A DNA stretch of 64,000 nt from an uncultured Prevotellaceae bacterium (GTDB lineage: Bacteria > Bacteroidota > Bacteroidia > Bacteroidales > Muribaculaceae). Below, one piece after another: positions 24,632 through 33,787 of the stretch (positions are counted from its first letter, which is position 1; every line of letters begins with the position of its first letter). Both the position numbers and the translations under genes were made by a program. The notes under the pieces were generated by a model. The model did not search any database. It saw nothing but the letters and a program-made list of their open reading frames with translations, and was not told the DNA's origin. The stretch covers positions 62,001 through 126,000 of the forward strand of contig ONOU01000003.1 of assembly GCA_900319525.1 (NCBI GenBank), in the 5' to 3' direction.

Positions 24632-25598
24632 CAAACCTCTCGTTTCAATAGTTGTCCCGGTTTATAACTCAGAGGCATATTTGCAATGCTGTATTGAGAG
24701 TATTCTCAATCAAGATTATGCGGATTTCGAGTTGCTTCTTATCGACGATGACTCTACAGATCATAGTGGTGAAGTCTGTAAGTGTTATGAACAAAAAGAT
24801 AAGAGAATATCATATTATATAAAAAAGCATGGTGGGCTAAGTGATACTAGAAATTTTGGAGTAAGACATGCATCTGCAAATTCAAGATTCATATGCTTTG
24901 TTGACAGCGATGATTCAATCGAACCACAGTATTTGAATTATTTGATTGCAGGAATGAAAGATGTTCAATTGTCTATATGTCATATAAGAAACCTCTATGA
25001 GGCAGATAATGAGAATCAATCGAACTTGTTGGTTGATTCAATGGGTTTAATCGAGTATTCTGATATCAAGAATAATTTAAAGTTTATTGAGCTTTTTCAA
25101 ACTGGAATTCTTAATTCGTCATGTAATAAGCTTTACAGGCTTGATATAATAAGAAGCAACAGTATAATTTTCCCCCCTGATGTGATTATAGTGGAGGACT
25201 TGGTGTTTAACCTGCAGTATCTGCGTTATTGTAACAGGGTGAATGAAGTTACAAATGAACTTTATAACTATTTTCATCACGATGGCAGTCTCGTGTCAAA
25301 GGTGTCTCCAGTGGCTTATGAGAGCTATCTTAATATCAGAAATGAAATGATAGACTTCTTTGGTGATCGTTTTGAAAAGCCTATCGACTTGATGGTTTAT
25401 CGCCAGTTTGAGTCTATTTCTATTAAGTTATTGGAGAAAAACCAGACTGACAAAGTCTCAGAGTATATAACTCAAAAGGATATCCACTATATTATATCAC
25501 AAGCTCAAGTAGCGAACTGGTGGGATCGCGTGATAAAATTCATGCTCAGCCATAATTATGTAAAACTACTTAGGCGCTTAATCTTAATAACTAAATAA
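24618..25598 (+). CDS. Glycosyltransferase family 2
   Basis: A 326-residue GT2 enzyme with VSIVVPVYNSEAYLQCC, the nucleotide site IDDDSTDHSGE and the metal motif VDSDDSIE, followed by the helical C-terminus (IVEDLVFNLQYLRYC). Note DDDS in place of the usual DDGS, a tolerated change. It overlaps the previous gene by 14 bases and is followed one base later by the acyltransferase gene. It is AT-rich. It is clearly related to the preceding gene, so the pair may have arisen by duplication. Confidence 0.9.
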   Translation: MEEDNKPLVSIVVPVYNSEAYLQCCIESILNQDYADFELLLIDDDSTDHSGEVCKCYEQKDKRISYYIKKHGGLSDTRNFGVRHASANSRFICFVDSDDSIEPQYLNYLIAGMKDVQLSICHIRNLYEADNENQSNLLVDSMGLIEYSDIKNNLKFIELFQTGILNSSCNKLYRLDIIRSNSIIFPPDVIIVEDLVFNLQYLRYCNRVNEVTNELYNYFHHDGSLVSKVSPVAYESYLNIRNEMIDFFGDRFEKPIDLMVYRQFESISIKLLEKNQTDKVSEYITQKDIHYIISQAQVANWWDRVIKFMLSHNYVKLLRRLILITK

Positions 25599-25599
25599 G

Positions 25600-26586
25600 A
25601 TGGAGAAGAAGCGAATAGAGTTCGTTGATCACTTGAGGGGACTAGCTCTTATTGGTGTAGTATGGTTTCATACTGCCCATCCAGCATTCCTAGACTTCTC
25701 ATGGCGTATTCCTTTGTTTTTTTTCATATCAGGAATATTTTTCCGTCCATATGAGCCCAAAGTTTTCATTAAAAAGAAAATCAATCAGTTGATAGTGCCT
25801 ACAATGTTTTTCTATATCCTCTATTGCCTTTATTATCTGGCTTTATGGATAGGAAAAAATCATGGCCTTTCAGGATTTGACTACAGAGAATTATTCGGCA
25901 TATTTGGCCTCTATTCGGGTAGTGAAGCATTCATAATAAATCCTCCATTATGGTTCATATTTGCTTTACTTGATATACAATTTGTCATGTATGCTTTGGT
26001 GAAATTGATTCACCAAAAATGGGCCATTTTTATCATTTCTCTGGTAATATCTATTATAGGTGTATTATGGCTTTACCACTTGCCGACTCCATTCATGATT
26101 AGTCGATCAACACCGTATTTCATATATTTTGCTTTAGGCTATTTATGTGGAATGCCCCTGCTGAGAATAATTGACAAGGGACATGGGCGTGATTATTGGA
26201 TTCTGCTTGGATTAAGCACCTTGGCCTTCCTGTTTTCAATCATAGCGATTTATGTTTACGGTAATATGACTGATGGCCAGTTTGGAGTTCTAGATTATAT
26301 GGCCATATTATCGTTCATCATAATCCTTGTCTTCTTGATGCAGAAGCTGTATCGTTATAAGATATGTGATATATTTAATTTCTTTGGCAGAAATACTTTT
26401 GTTCTCTTAGGCGTCCATGAGATGTTGCTGACAATCATGTTGATTGGTGTTAATCACATCTTTGGTGAAAATAATCTGCTTTTAGGCATTATTCAAGTCA
26501 TTTTGGTATTATGTATAACATACCCACTCACATTGTGGTGTAACAAGTATATACCAAAGTTGATTGGTAAACAAGATTTGTTTTGA
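25600..26586 (+). CDS. Membrane acyltransferase (acyltransferase_3 family)
   Basis: A 328-residue integral membrane protein with about ten helices. The N-terminal motif RIEFVDHLRGLALIGVVWFH, with the conserved Arg and His of the family, is followed by PLFFFISGIFFRPYEPKVF. It resembles the short OafA/WecH-like enzymes that place acetyl or other acyl groups on sugars at the membrane. The start ATG follows the previous stop by one base. It lies among glycosyltransferases, so it probably decorates the repeat unit. It is AT-rich. Confidence 0.88.
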   Translation: MEKKRIEFVDHLRGLALIGVVWFHTAHPAFLDFSWRIPLFFFISGIFFRPYEPKVFIKKKINQLIVPTMFFYILYCLYYLALWIGKNHGLSGFDYRELFGIFGLYSGSEAFIINPPLWFIFALLDIQFVMYALVKLIHQKWAIFIISLVISIIGVLWLYHLPTPFMISRSTPYFIYFALGYLCGMPLLRIIDKGHGRDYWILLGLSTLAFLFSIIAIYVYGNMTDGQFGVLDYMAILSFIIILVFLMQKLYRYKICDIFNFFGRNTFVLLGVHEMLLTIMLIGVNHIFGENNLLLGIIQVILVLCITYPLTLWCNKYIPKLIGKQDLF

Positions 26587-26629
26587 GGATAGACCTATGG
26601 ACTAATTTGTTCTCGTTATTTTGGGAGAT

Positions 26630-27799
26630 ATGAAAAAGCAAATATTGTTTGTGATTGATTCGTTGGATTGCGGTGGGGCAGAAAAGAGTTTAGTCTCTCT
26701 GCTTCAGGTAATCGACCCTTCCAGATATGACATTGATCTGCTTATTCTCGATCATAAACGAGAGAAACGTAAAGGACTATTTGAAAAATATGTGCCAGAG
26801 AGTATCAATGTCCTGGATTTCCATCTTTTTGGAAAATCGCTTTTCGAACTGATACGCAAATTTTTTCATTATTTGAGACTATCTCCTCAACTGAGGTTGA
26901 TACATTCACGGCATGGCACAGAGGTCTATTGGAGTTCAGCTCATTTTGATTATAAGCGCTTGGAAAAGCATTATGACGTGGCTATTGCTTACCAGCAGGG
27001 TATTCCGACGTTCTATGTCGCATCTAAAGTGAACGCTGACAAAAAGATAGCTTGGATTAACGCTAATTTATATAATGAAGGATATGACATGAACTACTGC
27101 AAGCCGTTCTATGACAAAATGGATAAGGTAGTCGCTGTCTCGTCTGGATTGATAACTATTCTATCTGAGCGTTCTCCGTGGATTAAAGATAAGTTGGTAT
27201 GCATTTATGATATAGTTAATCCTGCGCTCATCAAACAAATGGCTCAAGAGCCAATCGATGACGAGCGTTTTTCTGGTGAGGAGATTAAATTAGTTACTGT
27301 AGGTCGATTAGCCCCTCCCAAGAATCATCTCCTGGCGGTTGAGACGGCGCGCATACTGCGTGACAAGAATGTAAAATTCAAGTGGTTCTTTGTAGGTGAT
27401 GGCCCGACAAGGGGCAGTATTGAGAAAAGCATCAATGAATATGGCCTGCAAAATCATGTCATCCTTCTGGGGCTAAAGGGTAACCCTTATCCTTATATCC
27501 AAAATGCGGATATATATGTGCAAACATCGAGCCATGAGGGATTTTGCCTCACATTAGCCGAAGCCAGAGTGTTGTGTCGGCCGATCGTCAGCACTAATTT
27601 TGATGTCGTTTACGATCAAATTACAGATCATCAAAATGGGTTGATTGCCGAGATGACGCCAGAAAAAGTTGCTGATTGTATCTTGAATTTATTGAACGAT
27701 AGCTCTTTGCGAGATAGCTTGATACTCCATCTGGAAAAGGAACAGAATAATACATCTGTAACCGAAATCGAGAAATTCTACACCCTTGTAGAGGGTTAG
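26630..27799 (+). CDS. Glycosyltransferase family 4
   Basis: This GT-B retaining glycosyltransferase has 389 residues from ATG 26630; a TTG at 26621 in frame is less likely. The N-terminal acceptor domain has FVIDSLDCGGAEKSLVSLL; the C-terminal donor domain has LVTVGRLAPPKNH, FFVGDGPTRGSIE and the E-x7-E site in HEGFCLTLAEARVL. It acts on the cytoplasmic side on a lipid-linked glycan. It is preceded by a 43-base gap from the acyltransferase. It is moderately AT-rich. It shares the PYPYIQNADIYVQTSS layout with the GT4 at 33788, which suggests a related donor. Confidence 0.9.
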   Translation: MKKQILFVIDSLDCGGAEKSLVSLLQVIDPSRYDIDLLILDHKREKRKGLFEKYVPESINVLDFHLFGKSLFELIRKFFHYLRLSPQLRLIHSRHGTEVYWSSAHFDYKRLEKHYDVAIAYQQGIPTFYVASKVNADKKIAWINANLYNEGYDMNYCKPFYDKMDKVVAVSSGLITILSERSPWIKDKLVCIYDIVNPALIKQMAQEPIDDERFSGEEIKLVTVGRLAPPKNHLLAVETARILRDKNVKFKWFFVGDGPTRGSIEKSINEYGLQNHVILLGLKGNPYPYIQNADIYVQTSSHEGFCLTLAEARVLCRPIVSTNFDVVYDQITDHQNGLIAEMTPEKVADCILNLLNDSSLRDSLILHLEKEQNNTSVTEIEKFYTLVEG

Positions 27800-27834
27800 C
27801 TTTTACAGAAGGTTCGTGCTGTTAAAGTTGAATC

Positions 27835-29370
27835 ATGGAAAAAGGGGGCGGTGGTGACAGGCGGATTGCGAAGAATGCGGTGATGCTGTATGTCCGCATG
27901 TTCTTGACGATGATTGTGGGGTTGTATACCTCGCGTGTCGTCTTGGCTGTGCTGGGCGTGGAGGATTATGGCACCTACGGCGTCGTGGGGGGCATCGTGG
28001 CCATGATCGGCTTCCTGAACAGCTCGATGAGCGGTGCGACAAGCCGTTTCTTGACCTTCGAGTTGGGCAAGGGTGACGAGAAGCGTCTGGCCGATACGTT
28101 CTCCAGCGCGTTGATCATCCACATCGGTATCGCGTTACTGGTCCTGATACTTGCCGAGACGGTTGGACTGTGGTTCTTGTGCAACAAGCTGGTGATTCCT
28201 GAAGGACGTATGCCTGCGGCCCACTGGGTCTATCAGCTGAGCATCGCAAGTGCCATGATCTGGATTACCCAGTCTCCCTATAATGCCACGATCATTGCGC
28301 ATGAGCGGATGGATGTGTATGCCTATGTCGAGATCCTCAATGCCGTTCTTAAGCTGCTGATTGTCTATCTGCTATCCATCGGAAACTTCGACAAACTGAT
28401 CCTCTATGCCACGCTGGTATTCCTGGTCAGCGTGCTGATCAGGTTGATATACCGCATCTATTGCGTGCGCCACTTCAGTGAATCTCACCTGCATTGGGTC
28501 TGGGACAAGTCGATATTGAAGCCGATGCTGGTCTATAGTGGCTGGAACCTGTATGGCGCGTTGTGCCTGACCACGCGGCAGCAGGGCACCAATTTCTTGA
28601 TCAACATCTTCTTTGGCGTGGTCTTCAACGCAGCGTCGAGTGTGGCGACCACCATCCAGGGTGTTGTGAAAGGGTTTACCTACAGCTCGACATTCGCATT
28701 CAGGCCGCCTATCATCAAGGCCTATGCCCAGGGGAGTTTTCAAGAGATGATGCGCCTGATGAAGTCGGCCATGTCGTTGTGCATCTTCTTGTCATTGCTG
28801 GTTTCCCTGCCCTTGTATATTGAGATAGAGTATGTGATGGACTTGTGGCTGGTCAATCCGCCCGTGATGGCTGTTGAATTTGTACGGCTGTTGATTGTTT
28901 CGGCCTTCTTTGCGTTAATTACATTGATCTACACCATCGGCATCGAGGCTACGGGCTATAACCGGCAGATGAATATATACACGGGAACGATCTTCATGTT
29001 GACCATCCCAGTCATGTATATCTTCTTCAAGATGGGATTTGGGGTCTTGTATTCCTACTACTGCATCCTGGGCGCCAATATCTTGATTTTCCTCTCCAAT
29101 ATGGTGATCTGCAAGCATCTGGTGCCGTCAGTCAGGCTAATGGACTACATGTGGCTATTCCTGAAGAGCGCCCTGGTGATCGTCCTGTCCGTACTGCCAG
29201 CCATCTATATAGTTCGGAATTATGATGCGGGCTTCTTGAGGCTCGTGGTCAACACGGCGGTCATTTTGTTCCTGTGTTCGACGCTCTCTTACTGGCTGGT
29301 ACTCGACAGCACTTCAAGGTTATTTGTGCGCCAGAAACTGCAATCTGTGTTCAAGAAGATTCACAAATGA
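27835..29370 (+). CDS. wzx: Wzx-type polysaccharide flippase (second of two)
   Basis: A 511-residue multi-pass membrane protein of the MOP/PST superfamily with about 14 helices. It starts RIAKNAVMLYVRMFLTMIVG and then LYTSRVVLAVLGVEDYGTYGVVGG, a pattern of O-antigen and capsule flippases distinct from the protein at 21149. The mid region WNLYGALCLTTRQQGTN is also typical. It is GC-rich compared with the genes before it, so it starts a different compositional block (27.8-35.0 kb). Two flippases in one locus but only one polymerase gene is unusual. Confidence 0.88.
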   Translation: MEKGGGGDRRIAKNAVMLYVRMFLTMIVGLYTSRVVLAVLGVEDYGTYGVVGGIVAMIGFLNSSMSGATSRFLTFELGKGDEKRLADTFSSALIIHIGIALLVLILAETVGLWFLCNKLVIPEGRMPAAHWVYQLSIASAMIWITQSPYNATIIAHERMDVYAYVEILNAVLKLLIVYLLSIGNFDKLILYATLVFLVSVLIRLIYRIYCVRHFSESHLHWVWDKSILKPMLVYSGWNLYGALCLTTRQQGTNFLINIFFGVVFNAASSVATTIQGVVKGFTYSSTFAFRPPIIKAYAQGSFQEMMRLMKSAMSLCIFLSLLVSLPLYIEIEYVMDLWLVNPPVMAVEFVRLLIVSAFFALITLIYTIGIEATGYNRQMNIYTGTIFMLTIPVMYIFFKMGFGVLYSYYCILGANILIFLSNMVICKHLVPSVRLMDYMWLFLKSALVIVLSVLPAIYIVRNYDAGFLRLVVNTAVILFLCSTLSYWLVLDSTSRLFVRQKLQSVFKKIHK

Positions 29371-29438
29371 TCACTATTGGTTATAGATAGAAGTTCTTAA
29401 AGTGGCGAAACTGCTTTAGAAACTTGAAATACTAAGAG

Positions 29439-30413
29439 ATGCCTACAATATCAGTTATCATACCTGTTTATAACACCGAGCGTTTTCTAGCGCGCGTTAT
29501 AGAGAGCGTGTTGGCTCAGACATTCACTGACTTTGAGCTGATACTCGTTGATGACGGATCGACAGATGCGAGCGGTGAGATCTGTGACCGGTATGCCGGA
29601 GCCGATAATCGGGTGCGCGTTATCCACTCGAGTAATCATGGCGCCAGTGCGGCACGCAATCGAGGCATCGAGGAGGCCACCGGGCTGTGGCTCACGTTTA
29701 TTGACTCTGACGATTATGTGTTGCCTGAGTACTTGGGCAACATGTGCGATAACGGCTCGAAGTATAACAGCGACCTGGTGATGACAGGCCTGCAGCGCAT
29801 CAGCGAGAATGATCCCAGCAAGAATGTGGTGCGGGACTGGCCTGAACTGGCTGTTGACAAGGATCATATCGAGGAATTGTACAATCAGAACATCCTTCAG
29901 TACCAGAAAGGGCCCGTCATCAAGCTGTATAAGAATGAAATCATCAAGAAAAACAAGGTGCGCTTTGACGAGAAGCTGAGTCGTGGCGAGGATGCCTTGT
30001 TTGTCTATTCCTACCTGCCATATTGCCAGCGAATGAGTGTTGCGCCCGGTACAAACTACATATATTGCCTTAGGGAAGGCTCGCTCATGTCACAGCTGTC
30101 CGCCAGATTTGAGGTGGAGCTGTACGGTTATGAGCGCATGAAAGCCCAATTGATGCCGCTCACCAGCATGAAGCATCCCTATCCCAAGCAGTTCCTGATC
30201 TATTGGTTTGACCGCGTCATCAATTCCCTGTACAGCCTGAGCAAAGGCTATACCCGTGAAGAAAGGATAAAACTGCTGGGCGAACTGGATTATGGGATAT
30301 ACAAGAAATGGAAAGAACCTGTCTCATGGCGTGACGGCATCAAGAAAAAGTTGCTGTGTAGCAGGTGTTTTAAGTTATATGATCTGATTACCGGTGCCGG
30401 TATGCCTCAATAA
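29439..30413 (+). CDS. Glycosyltransferase family 2
   Basis: A 324-residue GT2 enzyme: ISVIIPVYNTERFLARVIES, VDDGSTDASGE, and the metal motif IDSDDYVLPE. The C-terminal part contains RGEDALFVYSYLPYC, the helical region shared by this subgroup. It is GC-rich. It is followed by the next GT2, whose start lies five bases after this stop. The two are probably co-translated. The sugar donor is not predictable. Confidence 0.9.
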   Translation: MPTISVIIPVYNTERFLARVIESVLAQTFTDFELILVDDGSTDASGEICDRYAGADNRVRVIHSSNHGASAARNRGIEEATGLWLTFIDSDDYVLPEYLGNMCDNGSKYNSDLVMTGLQRISENDPSKNVVRDWPELAVDKDHIEELYNQNILQYQKGPVIKLYKNEIIKKNKVRFDEKLSRGEDALFVYSYLPYCQRMSVAPGTNYIYCLREGSLMSQLSARFEVELYGYERMKAQLMPLTSMKHPYPKQFLIYWFDRVINSLYSLSKGYTREERIKLLGELDYGIYKKWKEPVSWRDGIKKKLLCSRCFKLYDLITGAGMPQ

Positions 30414-30417
30414 GAAG

Positions 30418-31401
30418 ATGCCTAAGCAAATCTCAGTTGTCATACCCGTTTACAACGTGGAGCAGTACCTGCGCCAATGCCTGGATAGCCTGGGCGTGCA
30501 GGGGCGCGAGGATGTCGAGGTCATTCTCGTCAATGACGGCAGTACCGATGGCAGTCGGGCAATCTGTGCGCAATACCAGGAGCGCTACAGTAACGTCATC
30601 TTGATTGACAAGCAGAATGGCGGCCTGAGCGATGCCCGTAACAAGGGCACTGAAGCGGCCACCGGCGAGTACATCTGCTATGTCGACAGCGATGATTGGC
30701 TCGAACCTGATGCAATCAACACATTATATGAGTATGCCATAGCCAATGATTGCGAGATCGTCCAGGGCAGTTTCTACTACGCCTTCAATGACTATCTGGA
30801 GCATAACGACCGGTACTTTAAGGCCGATGACGCCCCCTTTGTCTTGACGCGTGAGGAGGCGATGAAGCAACTGCTCAAGAACCTGTATGTGAAGAACTTT
30901 GCATGGGGCAGAATCTACAAGACATCAATTGCCAAGGCTCATCCCTTCCCGTTTGGCAAGTATTTTGAAGACAGCTACTGGCAGCACTTGATGATTCATG
31001 ACTGCAAGCGGTACGGAGTTATCTGCAAGCCACTGTATTATTATCGCCAGCGCCCCAACAGCATCTCTAACAACTTGGGCAAGCGGTACTTTGATTTGAA
31101 TCAAGGTCTTGAATCCAGGTTGCTGTTTGTTCACGAGAATTATCCCGAACTTACCGAATTGGCTGCCAATAGATTGTGGATGAGTTCCTTCAGGATGAGC
31201 AACCGCGGGCCGGAGATGAAAGAGCTGTTTGAGGACATCAATCAGCGCTATGCTTCATGGTTTGGGAGTGACCTCAAGCGCACGATGCTCTATAAACTGG
31301 CCTCGCGGGACTCCGTCTTGGTACCGTTATATCTCTTTTGGGAAAAGGTTGACCTGTTCATTCACCGCCAACCGTTGAAACGGATCAAAATATCGCAATG
31401 A
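30418..31401 (+). CDS. Glycosyltransferase family 2
   Basis: A 327-residue GT2 enzyme from ATG 30418. An in-frame codon at 30394 lies within the previous gene and is less likely. Motifs: ISVVIPVYNVEQYLRQCLDS, NDGSTDGSRAI, VDSDDWLEPDA; the late motif KYFEDSYWQHLMIHDCKRYG supplies the catalytic ED region. Its stop overlaps the start of the nucleotidyltransferase-fold gene (ATGA overlap at 31398-31401), so it is coupled to the unusual pair that follows. Confidence 0.9.
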   Translation: MPKQISVVIPVYNVEQYLRQCLDSLGVQGREDVEVILVNDGSTDGSRAICAQYQERYSNVILIDKQNGGLSDARNKGTEAATGEYICYVDSDDWLEPDAINTLYEYAIANDCEIVQGSFYYAFNDYLEHNDRYFKADDAPFVLTREEAMKQLLKNLYVKNFAWGRIYKTSIAKAHPFPFGKYFEDSYWQHLMIHDCKRYGVICKPLYYYRQRPNSISNNLGKRYFDLNQGLESRLLFVHENYPELTELAANRLWMSSFRMSNRGPEMKELFEDINQRYASWFGSDLKRTMLYKLASRDSVLVPLYLFWEKVDLFIHRQPLKRIKISQ

Positions 31402-32099
31402 AATCACCATTCGCAAGTATACAAGACTTCTTCAGGGCCCTTAATCAGGCGGATGTCAAGTATCTGGTGTTGCGCAACTATGAGAGCCTGCTAGAGCCGG
31501 AACTGTATGTTGATGGCCATGGCGACATCGATATGCTTTGCGAAGATTCTCAGCAGATCGTGGGATTGGTCGGTGCCCGCCCGTTGACACCCGACAAGGA
31601 TGGCCTGTGTGGTGACGGAATCCATTACTCGATAATAGTCGATGGCCAGCCTGTCAAGCTTGACCTGAGGCACTTGGGTGACGGATATTATTGCACAAAA
31701 TGGGAACAGGAGATGCTTGATCGCCGGGTGGGGCATGAGTGTTTCTACGTGATGAACGATGAGGACTATTTTTATTCACTCATCTATCATGCCGTGTTGC
31801 AGAAGCGTTCACTCGGTGAAGACTACCGTTCACGTCTGTTGAACATGTCAAGATGGCTTGGCTTGAATGTGACTGATGGCAGTGAACGTGAATTCCTGCG
31901 CCTCTTGCAAGACCACATGAGGGACAATGGTTACCGGTTCACTTATGCGCAAGACCATATGGTGCCCAACCGTTTCCACCTGGTTGACGAAGGCCTGATT
32001 GAAAAGAACAGGGCGCTGCAGTGGAAGCACCTCGTTTTTGACATGAAGGTAAAAGTGATAGATTGGCTCGTTGAATTGAAGCATTGCTACACCCGCTGA
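31398..32099 (+). CDS. Nucleotidyltransferase-fold protein of polysaccharide locus
   Basis: I do not recognise a named family with certainty. The 233-residue protein has the look of a pol-beta-type nucleotidyltransferase. The strand VKYLVLRNYESL is followed by GHGDIDMLCED (Asp residues about 42-44, the hG..DxD pattern). A later acidic strand PVKLDLRHLGDGYY could supply the third Asp. The C-terminal half is helical (DYFYSLIYHAVLQKRSLGEDYRSRLL). Such folds occur in LicD/FKRP-like and related phospho-transfer proteins of surface glycans. ATGA overlap with the GT2 before it, and the ParB-like gene starting six bases after it, suggest one joint function. A role in attaching a phospho-substituent is a guess. 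Confidence 0.5.
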   Translation: MKSPFASIQDFFRALNQADVKYLVLRNYESLLEPELYVDGHGDIDMLCEDSQQIVGLVGARPLTPDKDGLCGDGIHYSIIVDGQPVKLDLRHLGDGYYCTKWEQEMLDRRVGHECFYVMNDEDYFYSLIYHAVLQKRSLGEDYRSRLLNMSRWLGLNVTDGSEREFLRLLQDHMRDNGYRFTYAQDHMVPNRFHLVDEGLIEKNRALQWKHLVFDMKVKVIDWLVELKHCYTR

Positions 32100-32104
32100 T
32101 TACG

Positions 32105-33154
32105 ATGGACTTCAGTCTGTTACAAGAACATACGGTAGAAATTTATCAGTTGAAGAGTCACGACTGCAAGGTTGAGAAAGTCCCTGCGCGATCGTTACTC
32201 GCTCCCCAGCGTTTTGACCTGTTTGCAAAGCTCTTCTACATCTCTAACCTCGAGAACGACAGGGATAATGCATTAAAGGTGTACAACGAGCACATCAAGG
32301 CATTCAATCCCGATGGCAAAGAGCCGGGGCGTGAAGACAAGAATGGTGTCAATGATTTTGTGGCCGCATTTGACCATATCATCGATCAGTTCAGGAATCA
32401 TGAGTTTGACGATACCATATCCATCATTCCCGTTGACAAGAATGGCGTGATCCTTGACGGAGCACATCGGGTGGCCGCACTGGCCTATTTTAACAGAGAG
32501 GTCACGATTGCCCGATTTGATGATGTGGAAGCCAAATGCGACTTTGATTACAATTACTTCAAGAACAGAGGCTTGCCATGGGATGTTGCCGACGTGATTG
32601 CGCTAGAGATGGTCAAGTGGTTCGATCAACTCCTGGTCGCTTGCCTGTGGCCATCGACCGACGGCCAGCAAAAGCAGTCAGTCGTCGAGGAGATAGCAGC
32701 CCGGCATTTGGTGGCATACAGGAAAGACATCAGGTGCGACCTGCGCTCGCTGGCCAACTTTGTCGGCTACATCTATCGGGGGCAGGATTGGACCCGAAAT
32801 GCCGACTATGTCCTGGACAAGGCCTCTAGGGTGTATGGCAAATCTTCCCTCTCACTGGTGCTGTTTGTTTCGGGAACCAGTTTGGACCAGATTCTTGCAG
32901 AAAAAGACAAGATCAGGCAGATTATAGGTAAGGGCAAAGATTCATTGCATATCGCCGATAATCATGATGAGACCATGGATATCGCGGCCGTCACTCTGGA
33001 TAAGTCGCGACAGAGTCAGTGGATGGCAAGTCAAACTTTAGGCCTGTTGAACTGCTTTGTAGACTCCGTGAAAGAGCATTGGCTGATTTTTAAGAAAGTG
33101 AAATGGATCGCATTCAAGGTCCGCGTTAGTCATTGGATTAACCGCATCAGATAG
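32105..33154 (+). CDS. ParB-like-fold protein of polysaccharide locus
   Basis: A 349-residue protein from ATG 32105. Residues about 85-150 carry a ParB/sulfiredoxin-like core, IIPVDKNGVILDGAHRVAAL, with the DGAHR signature comparable to DGHHR in free-serine kinases of the SerK/SbnI type. It has no DNA-binding helix-turn-helix that I can see and it lies far from any partition genes, so chromosome segregation is unlikely. The rest is helical (RQSQWMASQTLGLLNCF near the end). It follows the nucleotidyltransferase-fold gene by five bases. Family knowledge supports small-molecule kinase activity for some ParB-fold proteins; whether this one phosphorylates an amino acid or sugar for glycan decoration is inference. 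Confidence 0.5.
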   Translation: MDFSLLQEHTVEIYQLKSHDCKVEKVPARSLLAPQRFDLFAKLFYISNLENDRDNALKVYNEHIKAFNPDGKEPGREDKNGVNDFVAAFDHIIDQFRNHEFDDTISIIPVDKNGVILDGAHRVAALAYFNREVTIARFDDVEAKCDFDYNYFKNRGLPWDVADVIALEMVKWFDQLLVACLWPSTDGQQKQSVVEEIAARHLVAYRKDIRCDLRSLANFVGYIYRGQDWTRNADYVLDKASRVYGKSSLSLVLFVSGTSLDQILAEKDKIRQIIGKGKDSLHIADNHDETMDIAAVTLDKSRQSQWMASQTLGLLNCFVDSVKEHWLIFKKVKWIAFKVRVSHWINRIR

Positions 33155-33160
33155 ACGTTT

Positions 33161-33778
33161 ATGGTATATCCTTCCTTCATTCGCAGATTATACAGGCGAT
33201 TGCGCCCCACAATCGTCAATGGCAAGAACAACACCGTCGATATCAAGTCCAAGCGGCATCATTTTCTTGTCCGCATCGATGGTAACAACAACTCAATTGA
33301 GATAGGGGAGGGTAGCCGTTTAAAGAATACCCAAATTCTTATGTCGGGCGAGAATAACCATATCATCGCCGAGAGCGGGTCGAAATTGGATGGCCCTTGT
33401 AAAATCACGCTTGAAGGGAATTCAACACTCTACATCGGTCGCAACAGCGGCATCAGGGGCGTCACATTTGTGTTAAAAGATGCCAATATCACCGTGGGCC
33501 GCAACTGCATGTTCAGCTATGAAGTGCTGGTTCGCAATAATGATTCCCACAAGGTGCTCGATCAAGACGGTAATGTGACTAACCAGGCCCAGGACATCGT
33601 CATCAAGGATCACGTGTGGCTGTGTGAGCGCTCAACAATACTCAAAGGTGTCACAGTCGGCGAAGATTCGATTATCGCATTTGGAGCCGTGGTGACTAAA
33701 GACTGCCCGCCCAATTCCATCATGGCCGGCAATCCCGCCCGTGTGGTCCGTCAAAACATCAACTGGTTAAACAAGTAA
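33161..33778 (+). CDS. Left-handed beta-helix (hexapeptide) acyltransferase
   Basis: A 205-residue LbH protein. Hexapeptide-type turns run from about residue 25 (NGKNNTVDI, GNNNSIEIGEGS, MSGENNHIIAE) to the end, with the acetyltransferase block WLCERSTILKGVTVGEDSII, AFGAVVTKDCPPNSI and the closing GNPARVV. In the family this is an acetyl-CoA-dependent sugar O-acetyltransferase of the maltose/WbbJ type, acting as a trimer in the cytoplasm. The catalytic His is probably the one in RNNDSHKVLD. It starts six bases after the ParB-like gene. It is GC-rich like its neighbours. Confidence 0.85.
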   Translation: MVYPSFIRRLYRRLRPTIVNGKNNTVDIKSKRHHFLVRIDGNNNSIEIGEGSRLKNTQILMSGENNHIIAESGSKLDGPCKITLEGNSTLYIGRNSGIRGVTFVLKDANITVGRNCMFSYEVLVRNNDSHKVLDQDGNVTNQAQDIVIKDHVWLCERSTILKGVTVGEDSIIAFGAVVTKDCPPNSIMAGNPARVVRQNINWLNK

Positions 33779-33787
33779 CCTGCAGAC

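Noticed and set aside
32105..33154. Chromosome-partition ParB
   Set aside because: It has no helix-turn-helix, no ParA neighbour and no parS-like site, and it sits within glycosyltransferase genes.
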